From the NCBI GenBank assembly GCA_037128595.1, contig JBAXWB010000009.1, positions 90,955-154,954 on the forward strand: a stretch of DNA of 64,000 nucleotides, read 5' to 3'. Shown piece by piece: positions 1 to 8,890 of this stretch. The position numbers were made by a program, and so were the translations under genes. This stretch comes from a bacterium. Lineage in GTDB: Bacteria; Verrucomicrobiota; Kiritimatiellia; CAIKKV01; CAITUY01. The notes under the pieces are model-generated. The model was not told the origin of the DNA and made no database searches. It saw only the letters and a list, made by a program, of their open reading frames with translations. Each line of letters opens with the position of its first letter. Position 1 is the first letter of the stretch.

Positions 1-165
1 CAAGGCATGCTCCAACTCTTCCTGGAACTGCACCCGGAACCATGCACCTGCCCCCTTGTAGCCAAGCGTGATCGCATTAGCTGACATGGCAAGATACAGG
101 TACGAGGAGAAAATCTCCTTGTTAATCTGCTCATTAATCGCCTTCGTCATTTTTTTCGAGATCAT
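1..165 (-). CDS. Ferritin, N-terminal part (runs off the left edge)
   Basis: The first 55 residues of a non-haem ferritin, which stores iron as ferric mineral and removes ferrous iron that would fuel Fenton chemistry. The visible part holds helix A (NKEIFSSYLYLAMSANA, with the metal-ligand Glu17) and the start of helix B (WFRVQFQEELEHA, with the Glu and His of the ferroxidase centre). The ATG at 165 lies two bases after the desulfoferrodoxin stop, so this is the last visible gene of the oxygen-defence operon. The C-terminal half is outside the window, so full length and intactness cannot be judged. Confidence 0.9.
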   Translation of the reverse strand, partial: MISKKMTKAINEQINKEIFSSYLYLAMSANAITLGYKGAGAWFRVQFQEELEHAL

Positions 166-167
166 GT

Positions 168-545
168 TTACGCCTTCCACAAACCGTGAAGATTACAGAA
201 CTCCCGAGCAACCACCTGTTTCGCCGTCACCCCCTCAAAAAAGGCGACCGGCGGAGCGCCGGGCTTAAGATACTGGCGCAACACGGTATCGCCCACGAGC
301 AGTTCAATCCACTCAATGTAATGCTTTTCCTCCATGGGATGCGCGACACTCCCGATCGTCACCTTGACCCCATTGGCCATTTGCTCGATCACGGGAATAT
401 GCTTTTCCTTAGAGGCATCCACCGTGTTTTCGGACATCCCTTTCATGGCCTGACCACAACACACCAACTGTCCAGCGGATGCGTGAACCATCTCAACCAT
501 ATTCCCGCACAACTCACATTTATAAACTTCTGAACGCTTCGTCAT
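168..545 (-). CDS. dfx: Desulfoferrodoxin (superoxide reductase)
   Basis: A 125-residue two-domain superoxide reductase of the anaerobe type. It reduces superoxide to hydrogen peroxide in the cytoplasm with electrons from rubredoxin. The N-terminal desulforedoxin-like domain shows YKCELCG followed by the paired cysteines of LVCCGQ, which bind a Cys4 iron. The C-terminal catalytic domain has KHIPVIE, HPMEEKHYIEW and a final CNLHG, supplying the His4Cys centre-II ligands. Length is normal for the family. It lies between rubredoxin, its usual electron donor, and ferritin, all on the same strand with short gaps. Confidence 0.96.
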   Translation of the reverse strand: MTKRSEVYKCELCGNMVEMVHASAGQLVCCGQAMKGMSENTVDASKEKHIPVIEQMANGVKVTIGSVAHPMEEKHYIEWIELLVGDTVLRQYLKPGAPPVAFFEGVTAKQVVAREFCNLHGLWKA

Positions 546-572
546 TAAAATCTCCTTTGAATAGATAACTGA

Positions 573-731
573 TCAACCTTGAGGCGAAAACTCATCCTTG
601 CCTACACCACAATCGGGACAAAGCCAATCGGCCGGAATATCTGCGAAACTTGTTCCCGGCGCAACCCCATGATCGGGATCCCCTTTAGCCGGATCATATA
701 CATAGCCACAAACATTACATATATATGTCAT
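573..731 (-). CDS. Rubredoxin
   Basis: A 52-residue protein read directly from the minus strand. It carries the two canonical knuckles, [12 protein letters not shown] near the N-terminus and [12 protein letters not shown] near the C-terminus, whose four cysteines bind a single iron. The central [16 protein letters not shown] stretch is typical of the family. Rubredoxin is a small cytoplasmic one-electron carrier. Placed 19 bp after a thioredoxin-like gene and 27 bp before desulfoferrodoxin, its probable job is to feed electrons to the superoxide reductase. Confidence 0.95.
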   Translation of the reverse strand: MTYICNVCGYVYDPAKGDPDHGVAPGTSFADIPADWLCPDCGVGKDEFSPQG

Positions 732-750
732 TCCAACTCCTTTATTATTT

Positions 751-1245
751 TCACTTATTCTTCAGCAATTTGCGCAAGTGCGTGACATAATTATCTCCTC
801 CACCCGGAAGGTAACTTGTCCGGCCTAATAACGCTCCCCCGGCATCCAGCAACAGAATAGTAGGAAATCCCTCAATGCCGAATTTTTCCGCCAATTCGTT
901 GTTCTGCTTTTTAATTTCATCCGATTGCGGCTTATTCCTAGGATAATCCACCAGCAACAATACCAGATTTTCTGAAGCATACTTCCGGAATACCTCTGTA
1001 GAGAACACCTCTTTATCAAGCTTGATGCACCAACCACACCAATCCGAACCGGAAAAGTCAGCCAAAATAGGAACCTTACGTTTGGCCGCCTCGGCCTTCG
1101 CCTCGGCAAGAGAGGTCAGCCAGACGGGATTTCCCGCCACCACAGCTTTTTTGGATGGCGTCTCCTCATTCTTGGCCGCCTCCGCCAAACACAGCGTTGC
1201 CGCTGAAACACAAAGAACTAGTGATAAGATAAATTTGAATTTCAT
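751..1245 (-). CDS. Exported thioredoxin-like protein
   Basis: A 164-residue protein with an N-terminal signal peptide ([23 protein letters not shown]) and a thioredoxin fold of the DUF255/thioredoxin_7 kind. The redox motif is WCGWC in a [16 protein letters not shown] context at about residues 67-83. The cis-proline loop [13 protein letters not shown] follows at about 122-134. It probably reduces or isomerises disulfides outside the cytoplasm. The ATG at 1245 is preceded by a good GAGG-type ribosome site. It is the second gene of the sigma-54 operon, 30 bp after the 67-aa gene. The precise substrate is unknown. Confidence 0.85.
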   Translation of the reverse strand: MKFKFILSLVLCVSAATLCLAEAAKNEETPSKKAVVAGNPVWLTSLAEAKAEAAKRKVPILADFSGSDWCGWCIKLDKEVFSTEVFRKYASENLVLLLVDYPRNKPQSDEIKKQNNELAEKFGIEGFPTILLLDAGGALLGRTSYLPGGGDNYVTHLRKLLKNK

Positions 1246-1275
1246 TAGTTACCTCTTTTGCCCGCTAAACCCTAC

Positions 1276-1479
1276 CTACATTGACTTATTATGTTTGACC
1301 TCATGCGCCCTGAACTCACGCTCCGCTGAGCCCCGTATCCGGTAGCCACAATCCTTGGCTAAACCGTACAGCGACATACAATTATCATCGGTACACTCGG
1401 CCTGCCCTTTATCCGCAACCGCGATCAAGCGAGCCGAAGCTTCAATTAGCAACCTGATGTTGTCATTGTAATCATCCAT
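1276..1479 (-). CDS. Small hypothetical protein, first gene of the oxygen-defence operon
   Basis: A 67-residue soluble protein that I do not recognise. It has an acidic start (MDDYNDN), a helical first half and two or three cysteines (ECTDDNCMSLYGLAKDCGYRI), so metal or redox chemistry is possible but unproven. The ATG at 1479 has GGAGAAGC upstream. It begins about 25 nt after the predicted sigma-54 transcription start and is followed by four redox or iron genes with short gaps. Coding is supported by position, ribosome site and lack of a competing frame rather than by homology. Confidence 0.65.
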   Translation of the reverse strand: MDDYNDNIRLLIEASARLIAVADKGQAECTDDNCMSLYGLAKDCGYRIRGSAEREFRAHEVKHNKSM

Positions 1480-1514
1480 GCATGCTTCTCCAATAAAAAT
1501 ATGTTTGTTACTGA

Positions 1515-1530
1515 TGCAAGATACATGCCG
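1515..1530 (-). promoter_or_regulatory. Sigma-54 (RpoN) promoter of the oxygen-defence operon
   Basis: Read on the minus strand the element is CGGCATGTATCTTGCA. It matches the -24/-12 consensus TGGCACGNNNNTTGCW with the invariant GG and GC exactly ten bases apart. The predicted start near 1504 gives a leader of about 25 nt before the ATG at 1479. A sigma-54 activator gene (1644-3410) lies immediately upstream. Confidence 0.75.
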
Positions 1531-1551
1531 AAAATATTTAATTCGTGAATA

Positions 1552-1650
1552 TTGTCACAAGACATTCCCCATGAATGCTTTATGTCGCATATTCAGAAAA
1601 ATTACAGCTCAAGAATATGTCTCAGAGGGTGCTGCAAATTGTCTCATGAC
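1552..1650 (-). promoter_or_regulatory. Candidate upstream activator sites TTGTC-N4-GAC (two copies)
   Basis: Two matching inverted repeats lie upstream of the sigma-54 promoter: TTGTCACAAGACA at 1552-1564 and TTGTCTCATGAC at 1639-1650, both GTC-N4-GAC. A half-matching GTCTCAGAGG lies near 1619. They centre about 55 and 140 bp upstream of the predicted start, plausible for an enhancer-binding protein, although the nearer one is closer than usual. The far site overlaps the last codons of the activator gene. Which protein binds is an inference. Confidence 0.45.
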
Positions 1651-3410
1651 GCATTCGGTCCGGTCTTGTCCATAAACCGGTACAGTGTAGCCCGCGATAC
1701 GCCCAGCGCTTTCGCCGCCTCCACTTTGTTTCCGCCAGCCCGCTCAATGGCGTCATTCACAATCTGCTGGGTCAGGCGCTGCTTCCCTTTAGGGGGGACG
1801 ACAGGCGAAACAGACCCAACTGAAGGCATTGGCATCGTTTTGAGCGCAATGGGCGGTAAATGTTGCAGAAGAATCGGTCCCGTTTTACATTTGATGAGCG
1901 CAAATTGTATCCAATTTTGGAGTTCACGCACATTTCCCGGCCAGTTATAGCTCATCATGAAATCCAGGGCATCCGCAGAAATCGTCATTTCCCGTGAACC
2001 CGCCAGCAGTTTAAGGAAATGACTGGCCAGCAGGGGAATATCGGTGAGCCGTTCCCGCAGGGGGGGCAACACTAGCGGGACCACGCTCAGCCGATAGAAT
2101 AAATCTTCACGGAACCGCCCGGCCGCCATTTCCTTTATCAGATCCCGATGCGTGGCACTAACGACGCGGACATTCACTTTGATGGTCTTTTCGCTTCCGA
2201 CCTGTTCAAAGCGGCCCTCTTGAAGCACCCGCAACAGTTTAACCTGCATCGCGGGCGAAATATCGCCGATTTCATCGAGGAATATGGTTCCCCCATCCGC
2301 CAGTTCAAAGCGCCCCTTCTTATCCCGAATGGCGCCCGTAAACGCCCCTTTGACATGCCCGAAGAGTTCGCTTTCAAGCAACCCCTCCGGCAGAGCGCCA
2401 CAATTCACCGGCACAAACAGTTTGTTCACACGGGGCCCTTCATTGTGTAACGCGGCCGCAACAAGCTCCTTGCCGGTCCCGCTTTCCCCCTGAACAAGAA
2501 CCGGGGCCCCGGATTCCGCCAACTCGGGAATAATATCATACAGGGCCAGCATCTTGGGATCGCGTCCCACAATTCCACTGAAATGTTCATTTTCACCAAG
2601 ACGCTGTGCCAACTGAACGTCAGTGGTTAAATCCCGGAAACAGCCAAGCACCCCCATGGGGATTCCCCGGTCATTATTGATCGCCACGAGATTCATGTGT
2701 ATTCGCCGTCGATCCCCGCTCCGGGTGACAATCTCCAGATCTTTGCTACATGCAGATTCAGGCAGATGATCCCCATGACAGAACGAACATTTCGCCCCAC
2801 ATAACCCGCCGGGCAACACTTCATGACAATCACGGTTCAGCAACTCTTCCCGCTTGTATCCGGTAATCCGTTCTGCCGCCGCATTGAAGTAAAAGATCCG
2901 TCGATTCAAGTCATGCGCAATGACTCCTTCTGAAAGATGGTCCAAAACCAGGTCATGCTCATGTTTTGACGCCAGAAAGGCGGACAGCCCCCCCTGTGAA
3001 TAAAGATCATCCACCAGGCGCCTGATCACATCACGCGCCTCACGAAAGGCCTGAAGGCGCCATTCCGTATCACCCGTGAGCGCGGAAGGCTCCGTGATAT
3101 TCCAGTGCAGTTTCTGTGGATTACCAGGCAACATCCGGCACGCGTCGGCCGCCTCCCCTGACAGGGCGACCATCAGATCCGGCGCACAACTCCCCAGATC
3201 GGCCACACGCTTGCCACCCCGCGATTCTTCAAAAAGATGCACTTCGGATAATACCCGCCATACCAATGGGTCCACTGCGCCGGAAAGCACCCCGGCATAG
3301 ATGGCAGAAACATTCTTCCGCCCGGTCGCATTGGCAAAGGCCGCGGCCATGGCGCTGCAACTGGCATCATGCCCGCCCACGAATAAAAGTTGATCAACCT
3401 GCTCAGCCAT
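1644..3410 (-). CDS. Sigma-54 dependent activator with LMW-phosphatase-like and PAS sensor domains
   Basis: A 588-residue bacterial enhancer-binding protein. Residues 1-135 resemble low-molecular-weight tyrosine phosphatase/ArsC, but the catalytic loop is degenerate: VGGHDASCSAM puts Gly12 at the nucleophilic Cys and Cys18 at the Arg position. A PAS domain at about 155-265 carries four clustered cysteines (195, 204, 208, 211). The AAA+ domain has GESGTGKE at 308-315, the sigma-54 contact GAFTGA at 355-360 and Walker B TIFLDE. A Fis-type helix-turn-helix ends the protein. It probably senses a ligand or redox change and activates the adjacent RpoN-type operon. The N-terminal domain looks like a sensor, not an enzyme. 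Confidence 0.9.
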   Translation of the reverse strand: MAEQVDQLLFVGGHDASCSAMAAAFANATGRKNVSAIYAGVLSGAVDPLVWRVLSEVHLFEESRGGKRVADLGSCAPDLMVALSGEAADACRMLPGNPQKLHWNITEPSALTGDTEWRLQAFREARDVIRRLVDDLYSQGGLSAFLASKHEHDLVLDHLSEGVIAHDLNRRIFYFNAAAERITGYKREELLNRDCHEVLPGGLCGAKCSFCHGDHLPESACSKDLEIVTRSGDRRRIHMNLVAINNDRGIPMGVLGCFRDLTTDVQLAQRLGENEHFSGIVGRDPKMLALYDIIPELAESGAPVLVQGESGTGKELVAAALHNEGPRVNKLFVPVNCGALPEGLLESELFGHVKGAFTGAIRDKKGRFELADGGTIFLDEIGDISPAMQVKLLRVLQEGRFEQVGSEKTIKVNVRVVSATHRDLIKEMAAGRFREDLFYRLSVVPLVLPPLRERLTDIPLLASHFLKLLAGSREMTISADALDFMMSYNWPGNVRELQNWIQFALIKCKTGPILLQHLPPIALKTMPMPSVGSVSPVVPPKGKQRLTQQIVNDAIERAGGNKVEAAKALGVSRATLYRFMDKTGPNAS

Positions 3411-3435
3411 ACGTTATGCTTTCTGCCATTGAACC

Positions 3436-4707
3436 TTACGCTTCAAGATATCCGCGCTCAACCGCATCCTGAATGAGTGTTTCTGCAAATTTCCACAATG
3501 GGCGGGACCCTTCAGCCACATGCTGATTGCGGTCATGCACTTTGCCGCTCGTCACTCCGTGATTCCGCCACACCACCCCGTTGGTGAAGTAGTTATGCAT
3601 CAGGGGCTGGATCCGGTCAAGCGCGGCGGCAAATTGAGCCTCCGGCGTCACCCGTGCCTCGAATTCCTCCCATAACGCCCTGAACTCCACCTGTTGATCC
3701 GCGGGAAGCAGCCCGAAAATCCGGCCGGCGGCCACCGTTTCCCTCACCCGCTTATCCCGATTGCCTTTGTCGTCGTAGCAATAGGTATCACCGGCATCAA
3801 TTTCGACAATATCATGAACCAGCACCATTTTAATGACCCGCGCCAAATCCAAGGTGGGCCCGTTCCCATGCTCCTTCAACAGCATCGCCATGACGGCCAG
3901 ATGCCAGGAATGCTCGGCGTCATTTTCATAGCGGGAGCCATCCATCAGCAATGTGCGCCGGGAGATCTTCTTGAGCTTGTCAATTTCCCGGATGAAATCT
4001 AATTGCTGAGCCAAGCGGTCGCTAACCACGCCCCGCCATCCGGGGTGCGAGTCCCCCTGTCGTCCCTTGCCGGACACGCCCGCTTTCGATTCCACCCATT
4101 CGATAATGCGCTCACCCACCTCGCGTTTAGACATCACCGGCAAGGCCAGGGGCTCGGCTTGTCGCGTGATAAATATCACCCGGTTGGTATCGACATCAAA
4201 GCCCGCATCAGGCTGGGTCACATCATTGGCCACCACCATATCGAGCCCCTTGGCCTCCAATTTTCGCCGCGCCTCCACCTCAACGTCAGTCGTTTCCGCA
4301 GCAAACCCCACCACCACCCGCGCTCCTTTTTGCGGCTTGAGGGTCAGCAGGATATCCGCCGTTGCTTCCAGGACCAGTTCCGATCCGCTATCGCGCTTTT
4401 TCAGCTTTTGGCGGCTGATCGCCGCCGGGCGCCAATCCGACACGGCCGCCGCCATCACCAGGGCATCCGCGGCCCACCAGTGGGTTTCCACAGCCGCAAG
4501 CATTTCTGCCGCGGAAACCACCGGAACCAACTTGGCCTTTACAGGCGCCGGAATGGCTACTGGCCCGGAGATCAGGATGACGTCATGTCCCCGCTCAAGG
4601 GCCGCCTCGGCAATGGCATAGCCCATTTTACCCGAAGAGCGATTACTGATAAACCGCACGGGGTCCATGAACTCGCGGGTCGGCCCGGCTGTGACTAGTA
4701 TTCTCAT
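3436..4707 (-). CDS. coaB: Phosphopantothenoylcysteine synthetase (CoaB) fused to HD-domain nucleotidase
   Basis: A 423-residue fusion. Residues 1 to about 205 are the CoaB half of CoaBC, which joins phosphopantothenate to cysteine in coenzyme A synthesis: [33 protein letters not shown] and VVANDV are diagnostic. After a Gly/Ser-rich linker, residues about 225-423 form an HD-domain protein of the YfbR/HDDC2 type (5'-deoxynucleotidase-like), with the histidine of [13 protein letters not shown] and the [12 protein letters not shown] motif binding metal. No stop or clean restart separates the halves. A GTG near 4020 could start a separate HD protein, but its ribosome site is poor. The CoaC decarboxylase half is not in this gene. 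It precedes no gene closely on its 3' side. Confidence 0.85.
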   Translation of the reverse strand: MRILVTAGPTREFMDPVRFISNRSSGKMGYAIAEAALERGHDVILISGPVAIPAPVKAKLVPVVSAAEMLAAVETHWWAADALVMAAAVSDWRPAAISRQKLKKRDSGSELVLEATADILLTLKPQKGARVVVGFAAETTDVEVEARRKLEAKGLDMVVANDVTQPDAGFDVDTNRVIFITRQAEPLALPVMSKREVGERIIEWVESKAGVSGKGRQGDSHPGWRGVVSDRLAQQLDFIREIDKLKKISRRTLLMDGSRYENDAEHSWHLAVMAMLLKEHGNGPTLDLARVIKMVLVHDIVEIDAGDTYCYDDKGNRDKRVRETVAAGRIFGLLPADQQVEFRALWEEFEARVTPEAQFAAALDRIQPLMHNYFTNGVVWRNHGVTSGKVHDRNQHVAEGSRPLWKFAETLIQDAVERGYLEA

Positions 4708-4728
4708 AGGGTGGAGGCGGATCGTCCG

Positions 4729-5613
4729 TCAGCGCGCATCAAACTCCCGGATTTTCTCCCGCACCGTGGCCTCCGCCTCATTATAGATTTCCTGAATCAT
4801 CGGATCATTGAAACTATAAACACGGTCTTCAAACCGGGTCGTCCGGATACGATCAAACAAGCGCTGGCGGGCCACATCAATATCCTTGCCATAAATGTGG
4901 AATGAATCCGCCTGCCAATTGAGACGGCCTAACTTGACGGTCTTCCCGGCGCGACGCGAAATTTCGGCCGCCATGACATCCCGGTTAAACAGGGTCAATC
5001 CGAACATGTTCATGAAGTTGGCCCCCCAGGCGTCATTACTCCGGAACCGGATATTACAATTCAGCCACCACACCCCTTCCTTGTCCTCAAGGATCCGGTA
5101 CCAGAGTGACTGCAGGCAAGGCGGGTCGTAGCAATCCAAATCCACGTGCGGCATCCAGGTAATCATCTGCGCCTGGCGGGTAAAGGGCTGCTTCACCAAT
5201 TTGCTGACAACGGCCTCAATCTGGTTGATTTTGAACCAGCCCGTTTCGACAGATTCATAATTCTTCAACTCCTTGAGCGCCCCGTAATTGGCCAACCGTC
5301 CGTGATAGGTGTACTCCCAGCGGGTATCCGCCGGATCATTCATGTTTTTGACCCAGTGATCCTTGGCCCCTTGAAGCTCCATCACATACTCACGCAGGTC
5401 TTCAATGCCTCCCGGAAAGGCCTTGTGGATCATGGGGTCGGACAACGGATCCAGCACCGTGATATTCATGGTGGAATCAAGGCTGACCGGATCCCCGGGC
5501 TTGTCATACTGGGTCCTGAACCCGATCCCATTTTCGTTCAGCGCACACAACGCCATCTCATAGGCTTCAGCCAGGGATTTCCCCGACACATGCAGAACCG
5601 GAATATTTTCCAT
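4729..5613 (-). CDS. Thymidylate synthase-like protein
   Basis: A 294-residue member of the thymidylate synthase/dCMP hydroxymethylase fold, expected to methylate dUMP to dTMP with methylene-tetrahydrofolate. Key residues are the nucleophile Cys166 in YDPPCLQSL, the nucleotide-binding [12 protein letters not shown] at 191-202 and the DSFHIYG motif at 236-242. The sequence departs from E. coli ThyA around these motifs (for example Leu-Gln after the active Cys), so it belongs to a divergent branch. The CoaB-HD fusion with its nucleotidase-like domain lies just downstream on the same strand, which makes a shared role in deoxynucleotide balance possible. Confidence 0.8.
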   Translation of the reverse strand: MENIPVLHVSGKSLAEAYEMALCALNENGIGFRTQYDKPGDPVSLDSTMNITVLDPLSDPMIHKAFPGGIEDLREYVMELQGAKDHWVKNMNDPADTRWEYTYHGRLANYGALKELKNYESVETGWFKINQIEAVVSKLVKQPFTRQAQMITWMPHVDLDCYDPPCLQSLWYRILEDKEGVWWLNCNIRFRSNDAWGANFMNMFGLTLFNRDVMAAEISRRAGKTVKLGRLNWQADSFHIYGKDIDVARQRLFDRIRTTRFEDRVYSFNDPMIQEIYNEAEATVREKIREFDAR

Positions 5614-5745
5614 TCCAATGACTCCTTTGCTGGATTACTCTCATTCGAAGATTCGCCCTGAATTATGGCGGCTCTTTTATAAATAGAAAGCTCTTTTAGA
5701 CGCTTTGGCGATTGACGCGACGTGGATACGAGATACAGTGGCGAC

Positions 5746-6381
5746 ATGATCAAGGGATATCAATTTTTAGCCGACAGCAGCTTCTTCAAAGACTTATCCC
5801 GCGAGAGCGTCAAAGCGCTTGCAGCGATCTGTTCGGTAAGAGAGTTGAAGAAGCGCCAGTTCCTGTTCCGCGAAAGCGATCCTGGCCGCGCCATCTTTTT
5901 ATTGCGGCGGGGGGCCATCCAGCTTCACAAGACAGCTCCGGACGGCAGTGAAGTCGTCATTAAAATCGTTCAACCCAGTGAGGTTTTCGCCGAGGTGGTT
6001 CTCGTTGAGCGCGAGAATTATCCTGTGACCGCGGTCGCACTGGCCGATAGCGAGGTCATCGTATTCCCTCGTGCTGACGTCCATCACCTGCTCAATACCG
6101 AGGGGTTTCGTAACGATTTCATTGCCATGCTGATGCGCAAACAGCGCTATCTGGCAGAACGCATCGTCCAACAGCAGGCGCATGACGTGGAAAGCCGCCT
6201 GCTCTGGTTCCTGAAGGAGCAGTTTGGCACCCAGAAAACCGTCACCCTCTCGATCTCGAAAAAAGATATTGCCGGCGCCATCGGGACCACGCCGGAAACC
6301 TTGTCGCGGCTCATCCTGAAACTAAAAAAACGCAAAATCCTGACCTGGACCGGCAAAACCCTGACCCGGCTGAACCTGTAA
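5746..6381 (+). CDS. Crp/Fnr family transcription regulator
   Basis: A 211-residue regulator. It has a cyclic-nucleotide-binding-like beta barrel at about residues 10-125 (FRESDPGRAIFLLRRGAIQLHK, FAEVVLVERENYPVTAVA), a long dimer helix, and a winged helix with KKDIAGAIGTTPETLSRLILKLKK at about 168-191. The N-terminal cysteines that hold the FNR iron-sulfur cluster are absent, so it is not a direct oxygen sensor of that kind. A GTG at 5722 is possible, but the ATG at 5746 gives the usual family start. It is divergent from the thymidylate synthase-like gene and ends 15 bp from the convergent sulfur-handling gene. Its ligand is unknown. Confidence 0.9.
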   Translation: MIKGYQFLADSSFFKDLSRESVKALAAICSVRELKKRQFLFRESDPGRAIFLLRRGAIQLHKTAPDGSEVVIKIVQPSEVFAEVVLVERENYPVTAVALADSEVIVFPRADVHHLLNTEGFRNDFIAMLMRKQRYLAERIVQQQAHDVESRLLWFLKEQFGTQKTVTLSISKKDIAGAIGTTPETLSRLILKLKKRKILTWTGKTLTRLNL

Positions 6382-6396
6382 GCCGCAGGCAAAGCT

Positions 6397-8859
6397 TCAG
6401 ATAAACAGGGTCATATTGGATTGGTCCGCCTCACCCAGGAAGGCGCCCACGCCCCCGTACTCCAGGCCATCTACCAGTTCTCCCGGCTTGATTCCCATCA
6501 CATCCATCGACATGGTGCACACCACGAGCTTGGCGCCCCCGGCCCGAGCCGAGGCGATCAAGGCCGGCAGGGAGTCGACATTTTTCTGTTTCATGACCAT
6601 TTTCATCATGGCCGTACCCATACCCATCATGTGCATCTTGGAAAGGGTCAATGCCCCCGGGCCTTTCGGCATCATCCACCCAAACATCTTATCCAATAAA
6701 CCTTTCCCGGCCGCCTGCGGGCCAGGCTTACGCAAGGCATTAATGCCCCAGAAGGTGAAGAACATGCTGACTTCGCTCCCCATCGCCAGCGCCCCATTGG
6801 CAATCACAAACCCCGCTAGCACCTTATCGAGGTCATTGGAGAAAACAACAAACGTCTTCCGGTCTTTCTGCGCACCGACCGTACCGGGGCGAGAGCCCAG
6901 CGCTTCGCATTTACGAACCAATGCCTCGATACGCCCCCCCTCACGCCGAATATTCAGGAGTTCCTGGCCATTACGTAAGCACCAGGCAGGCGCATCATGG
7001 AGGAATCCGGGATCCGTCACACATATCTTGAGTTGGTCACCGGGGGCCAACTTGTCCATTTCCTCCTTCATCCGCCGGATCGGTCCCGGACATTGCAATC
7101 CACAGCAATCCAGTTCAACCGTTTTACCGGGAGCAGTCACGGCCGGCGCCTTAGGTTCCTCGGCATAAGAGAGCAACGGCTGCGGTTTCGTTTGGCTGGC
7201 CGGATCCTTGCAAACGGACTCCTCGTGGACACTGCAAAACGTCAATGAACCGCCCGCCAGGGTGGCCAGCTTCGTGATGCCCCGTTGCCGCAACAGGCGA
7301 TAGGCCAGATAGCTTCGGAAGCCCACCCGGCAATAGAGATAGACCTTCCGGTCTTTTGGGATTTTGTTGATTTGAGAGCGCAACGTTCCAAGCGGAATGT
7401 TCACCGCACCGGGGATGTGCCACAGCTCATATTCCTGGGCACTCCTGACATCGATCACCAGACCGTCTGTTGTTTTTTCAGGGAACTCTTCAGCATACCA
7501 AAATTCCACATCGCCCATGAGCAGGTTATGGCCGATAAACCCGGCCATGTTAACGGGATCCTTGGCTGAGCTGTAGGGAGGCGCATAGGCCAACTCCAGA
7601 TGCTCCAACTGTTCAACCGTCATGCCCGCCCGGATGGCGGTGGCAAACACGTCCAGCCGTTTGTCGACCCCATCATAGCCCACCACCTGCGCTCCCAGCA
7701 ATTTCCCTGTCTCCGGTTCGAACAGCACCTTGATATGCATCGGCGCTGAACCCGGATAATAACCGGCATGTCCAGAGGGATGCAGATAAAGCTTGAGGTA
7801 GGTCCGTCCGGATTTCTTAAGGGTTTTTTCCGATGCCCCGGTGCCCCCCCCCGTCATATCAAATATTTTCACAATAGCGGTACCCTGCGTGGTTGAGTAA
7901 CGGGTATTCCGACCGCAAATATTTTCACCCGCAATACGCCCTTGCCGGTTCGCCGGACCCGCCAGCGGGATCAGGGACGGTTGGCCTGTCACGGTATCCA
8001 CCACTTCAACCGCATCACCCGCCGCAAAGATGTCCGGATCCGAGGTCCGCATATGCGGATCAACCTGAATCCCGCCCCGCGCCCCCAGCGTCAGACCGGC
8101 CGCCCGGGCCAAAGCCGTGTCCGGACGCACCCCTGCCGCCAGGATGGCCAGATCAGCCGAAAGGACTGCGGCATTTGTCAATTCAACCTCAACCTTGCCC
8201 GCTGCCTCACGAAAGGCTGCCGCCGCCAGCCCAAGGTGCAGCTTTACCCCATGCTCAGCCATATGGACCTCAAGATCCCTGGCCATTTCGCGATCTAATG
8301 GGGGGATGATTTGATCCGCCATCTCCACCAGGTCCACCTCAAGCCCACGCTCACGCAGATTTTCGGCCATCTCTACGCCAATATAGCCCCCGCCAATCAC
8401 GACCGCCTTGCGGGCCCCCCCATCCACCTTCCCCTTGATCAGATCCATGTCCTCAATATTTCTCAGGACATAAACTTGAGGATGATTGATTCCGGCCAGA
8501 TTAGGACGGATCGGCACCGCACCCGGCGCAAGCACAAGCTTGTCATAGGATTCGTCATATTCGCGGCCGGACTCCAGTTCCATCACCTGGACGGTCCGTC
8601 TCTGACGATCAATCCCACGCGCTTCGTGTCCCACCCGGACATCCAGATTCAGGGATGCCTTCAAACTTTGGGGGGTTTGTAACAATAGATGATCGCGCTC
8701 CTTGATAACCCCGCCCACATGATAGGGTAACCCGCAATTAGCAAACGACACGTGTTTACTTCGCTCTAAAACAACAATCTCGGCAGATTCGTCCAATCGC
8801 CTGGCCCGCGCCGCCGCCGACATCCCCGCCGCCACACCGCCAATTACAAGAATTTTCAT
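6397..8859 (-). CDS. CoA-disulfide reductase-rhodanese-TusA-DsrE fusion
   Basis: An 820-residue four-module sulfur-transfer flavoprotein. Residues 1-450 are a CoA-disulfide/persulfide reductase: FAD site GGVAAGMSAAARARR, redox Cys42 in SFANCGLPYH, second dinucleotide site GGGYIGVEMAE. Residues about 458-545 are a rhodanese domain with active Cys510 in YCRVGFRS. Residues about 580-652 are TusA-like, with Cys590 in LQCPGPIRRM. Residues about 667-820 are DsrE/F-like (KTFVVFSNDLDKVLAGFVIANGA). The enzyme probably reduces persulfides or polysulfide and passes sulfane sulfur between its own domains. It is cytoplasmic and lies 36 bp after the ArsR gene, likely one transcript. Confidence 0.92.
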   Translation of the reverse strand: MKILVIGGVAAGMSAAARARRLDESAEIVVLERSKHVSFANCGLPYHVGGVIKERDHLLLQTPQSLKASLNLDVRVGHEARGIDRQRRTVQVMELESGREYDESYDKLVLAPGAVPIRPNLAGINHPQVYVLRNIEDMDLIKGKVDGGARKAVVIGGGYIGVEMAENLRERGLEVDLVEMADQIIPPLDREMARDLEVHMAEHGVKLHLGLAAAAFREAAGKVEVELTNAAVLSADLAILAAGVRPDTALARAAGLTLGARGGIQVDPHMRTSDPDIFAAGDAVEVVDTVTGQPSLIPLAGPANRQGRIAGENICGRNTRYSTTQGTAIVKIFDMTGGGTGASEKTLKKSGRTYLKLYLHPSGHAGYYPGSAPMHIKVLFEPETGKLLGAQVVGYDGVDKRLDVFATAIRAGMTVEQLEHLELAYAPPYSSAKDPVNMAGFIGHNLLMGDVEFWYAEEFPEKTTDGLVIDVRSAQEYELWHIPGAVNIPLGTLRSQINKIPKDRKVYLYCRVGFRSYLAYRLLRQRGITKLATLAGGSLTFCSVHEESVCKDPASQTKPQPLLSYAEEPKAPAVTAPGKTVELDCCGLQCPGPIRRMKEEMDKLAPGDQLKICVTDPGFLHDAPAWCLRNGQELLNIRREGGRIEALVRKCEALGSRPGTVGAQKDRKTFVVFSNDLDKVLAGFVIANGALAMGSEVSMFFTFWGINALRKPGPQAAGKGLLDKMFGWMMPKGPGALTLSKMHMMGMGTAMMKMVMKQKNVDSLPALIASARAGGAKLVVCTMSMDVMGIKPGELVDGLEYGGVGAFLGEADQSNMTLFI

Positions 8860-8890
8860 TTCATTTGCCTTTTCTGCTCATAATTTTTCA

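Noticed and set aside
4003..4698. Plus-strand frame of 231 codons opposite the CoaB-HD gene
   Set aside because: Arg/His-rich translation typical of an antisense shadow; the minus strand carries clear CoaB and HD motifs.
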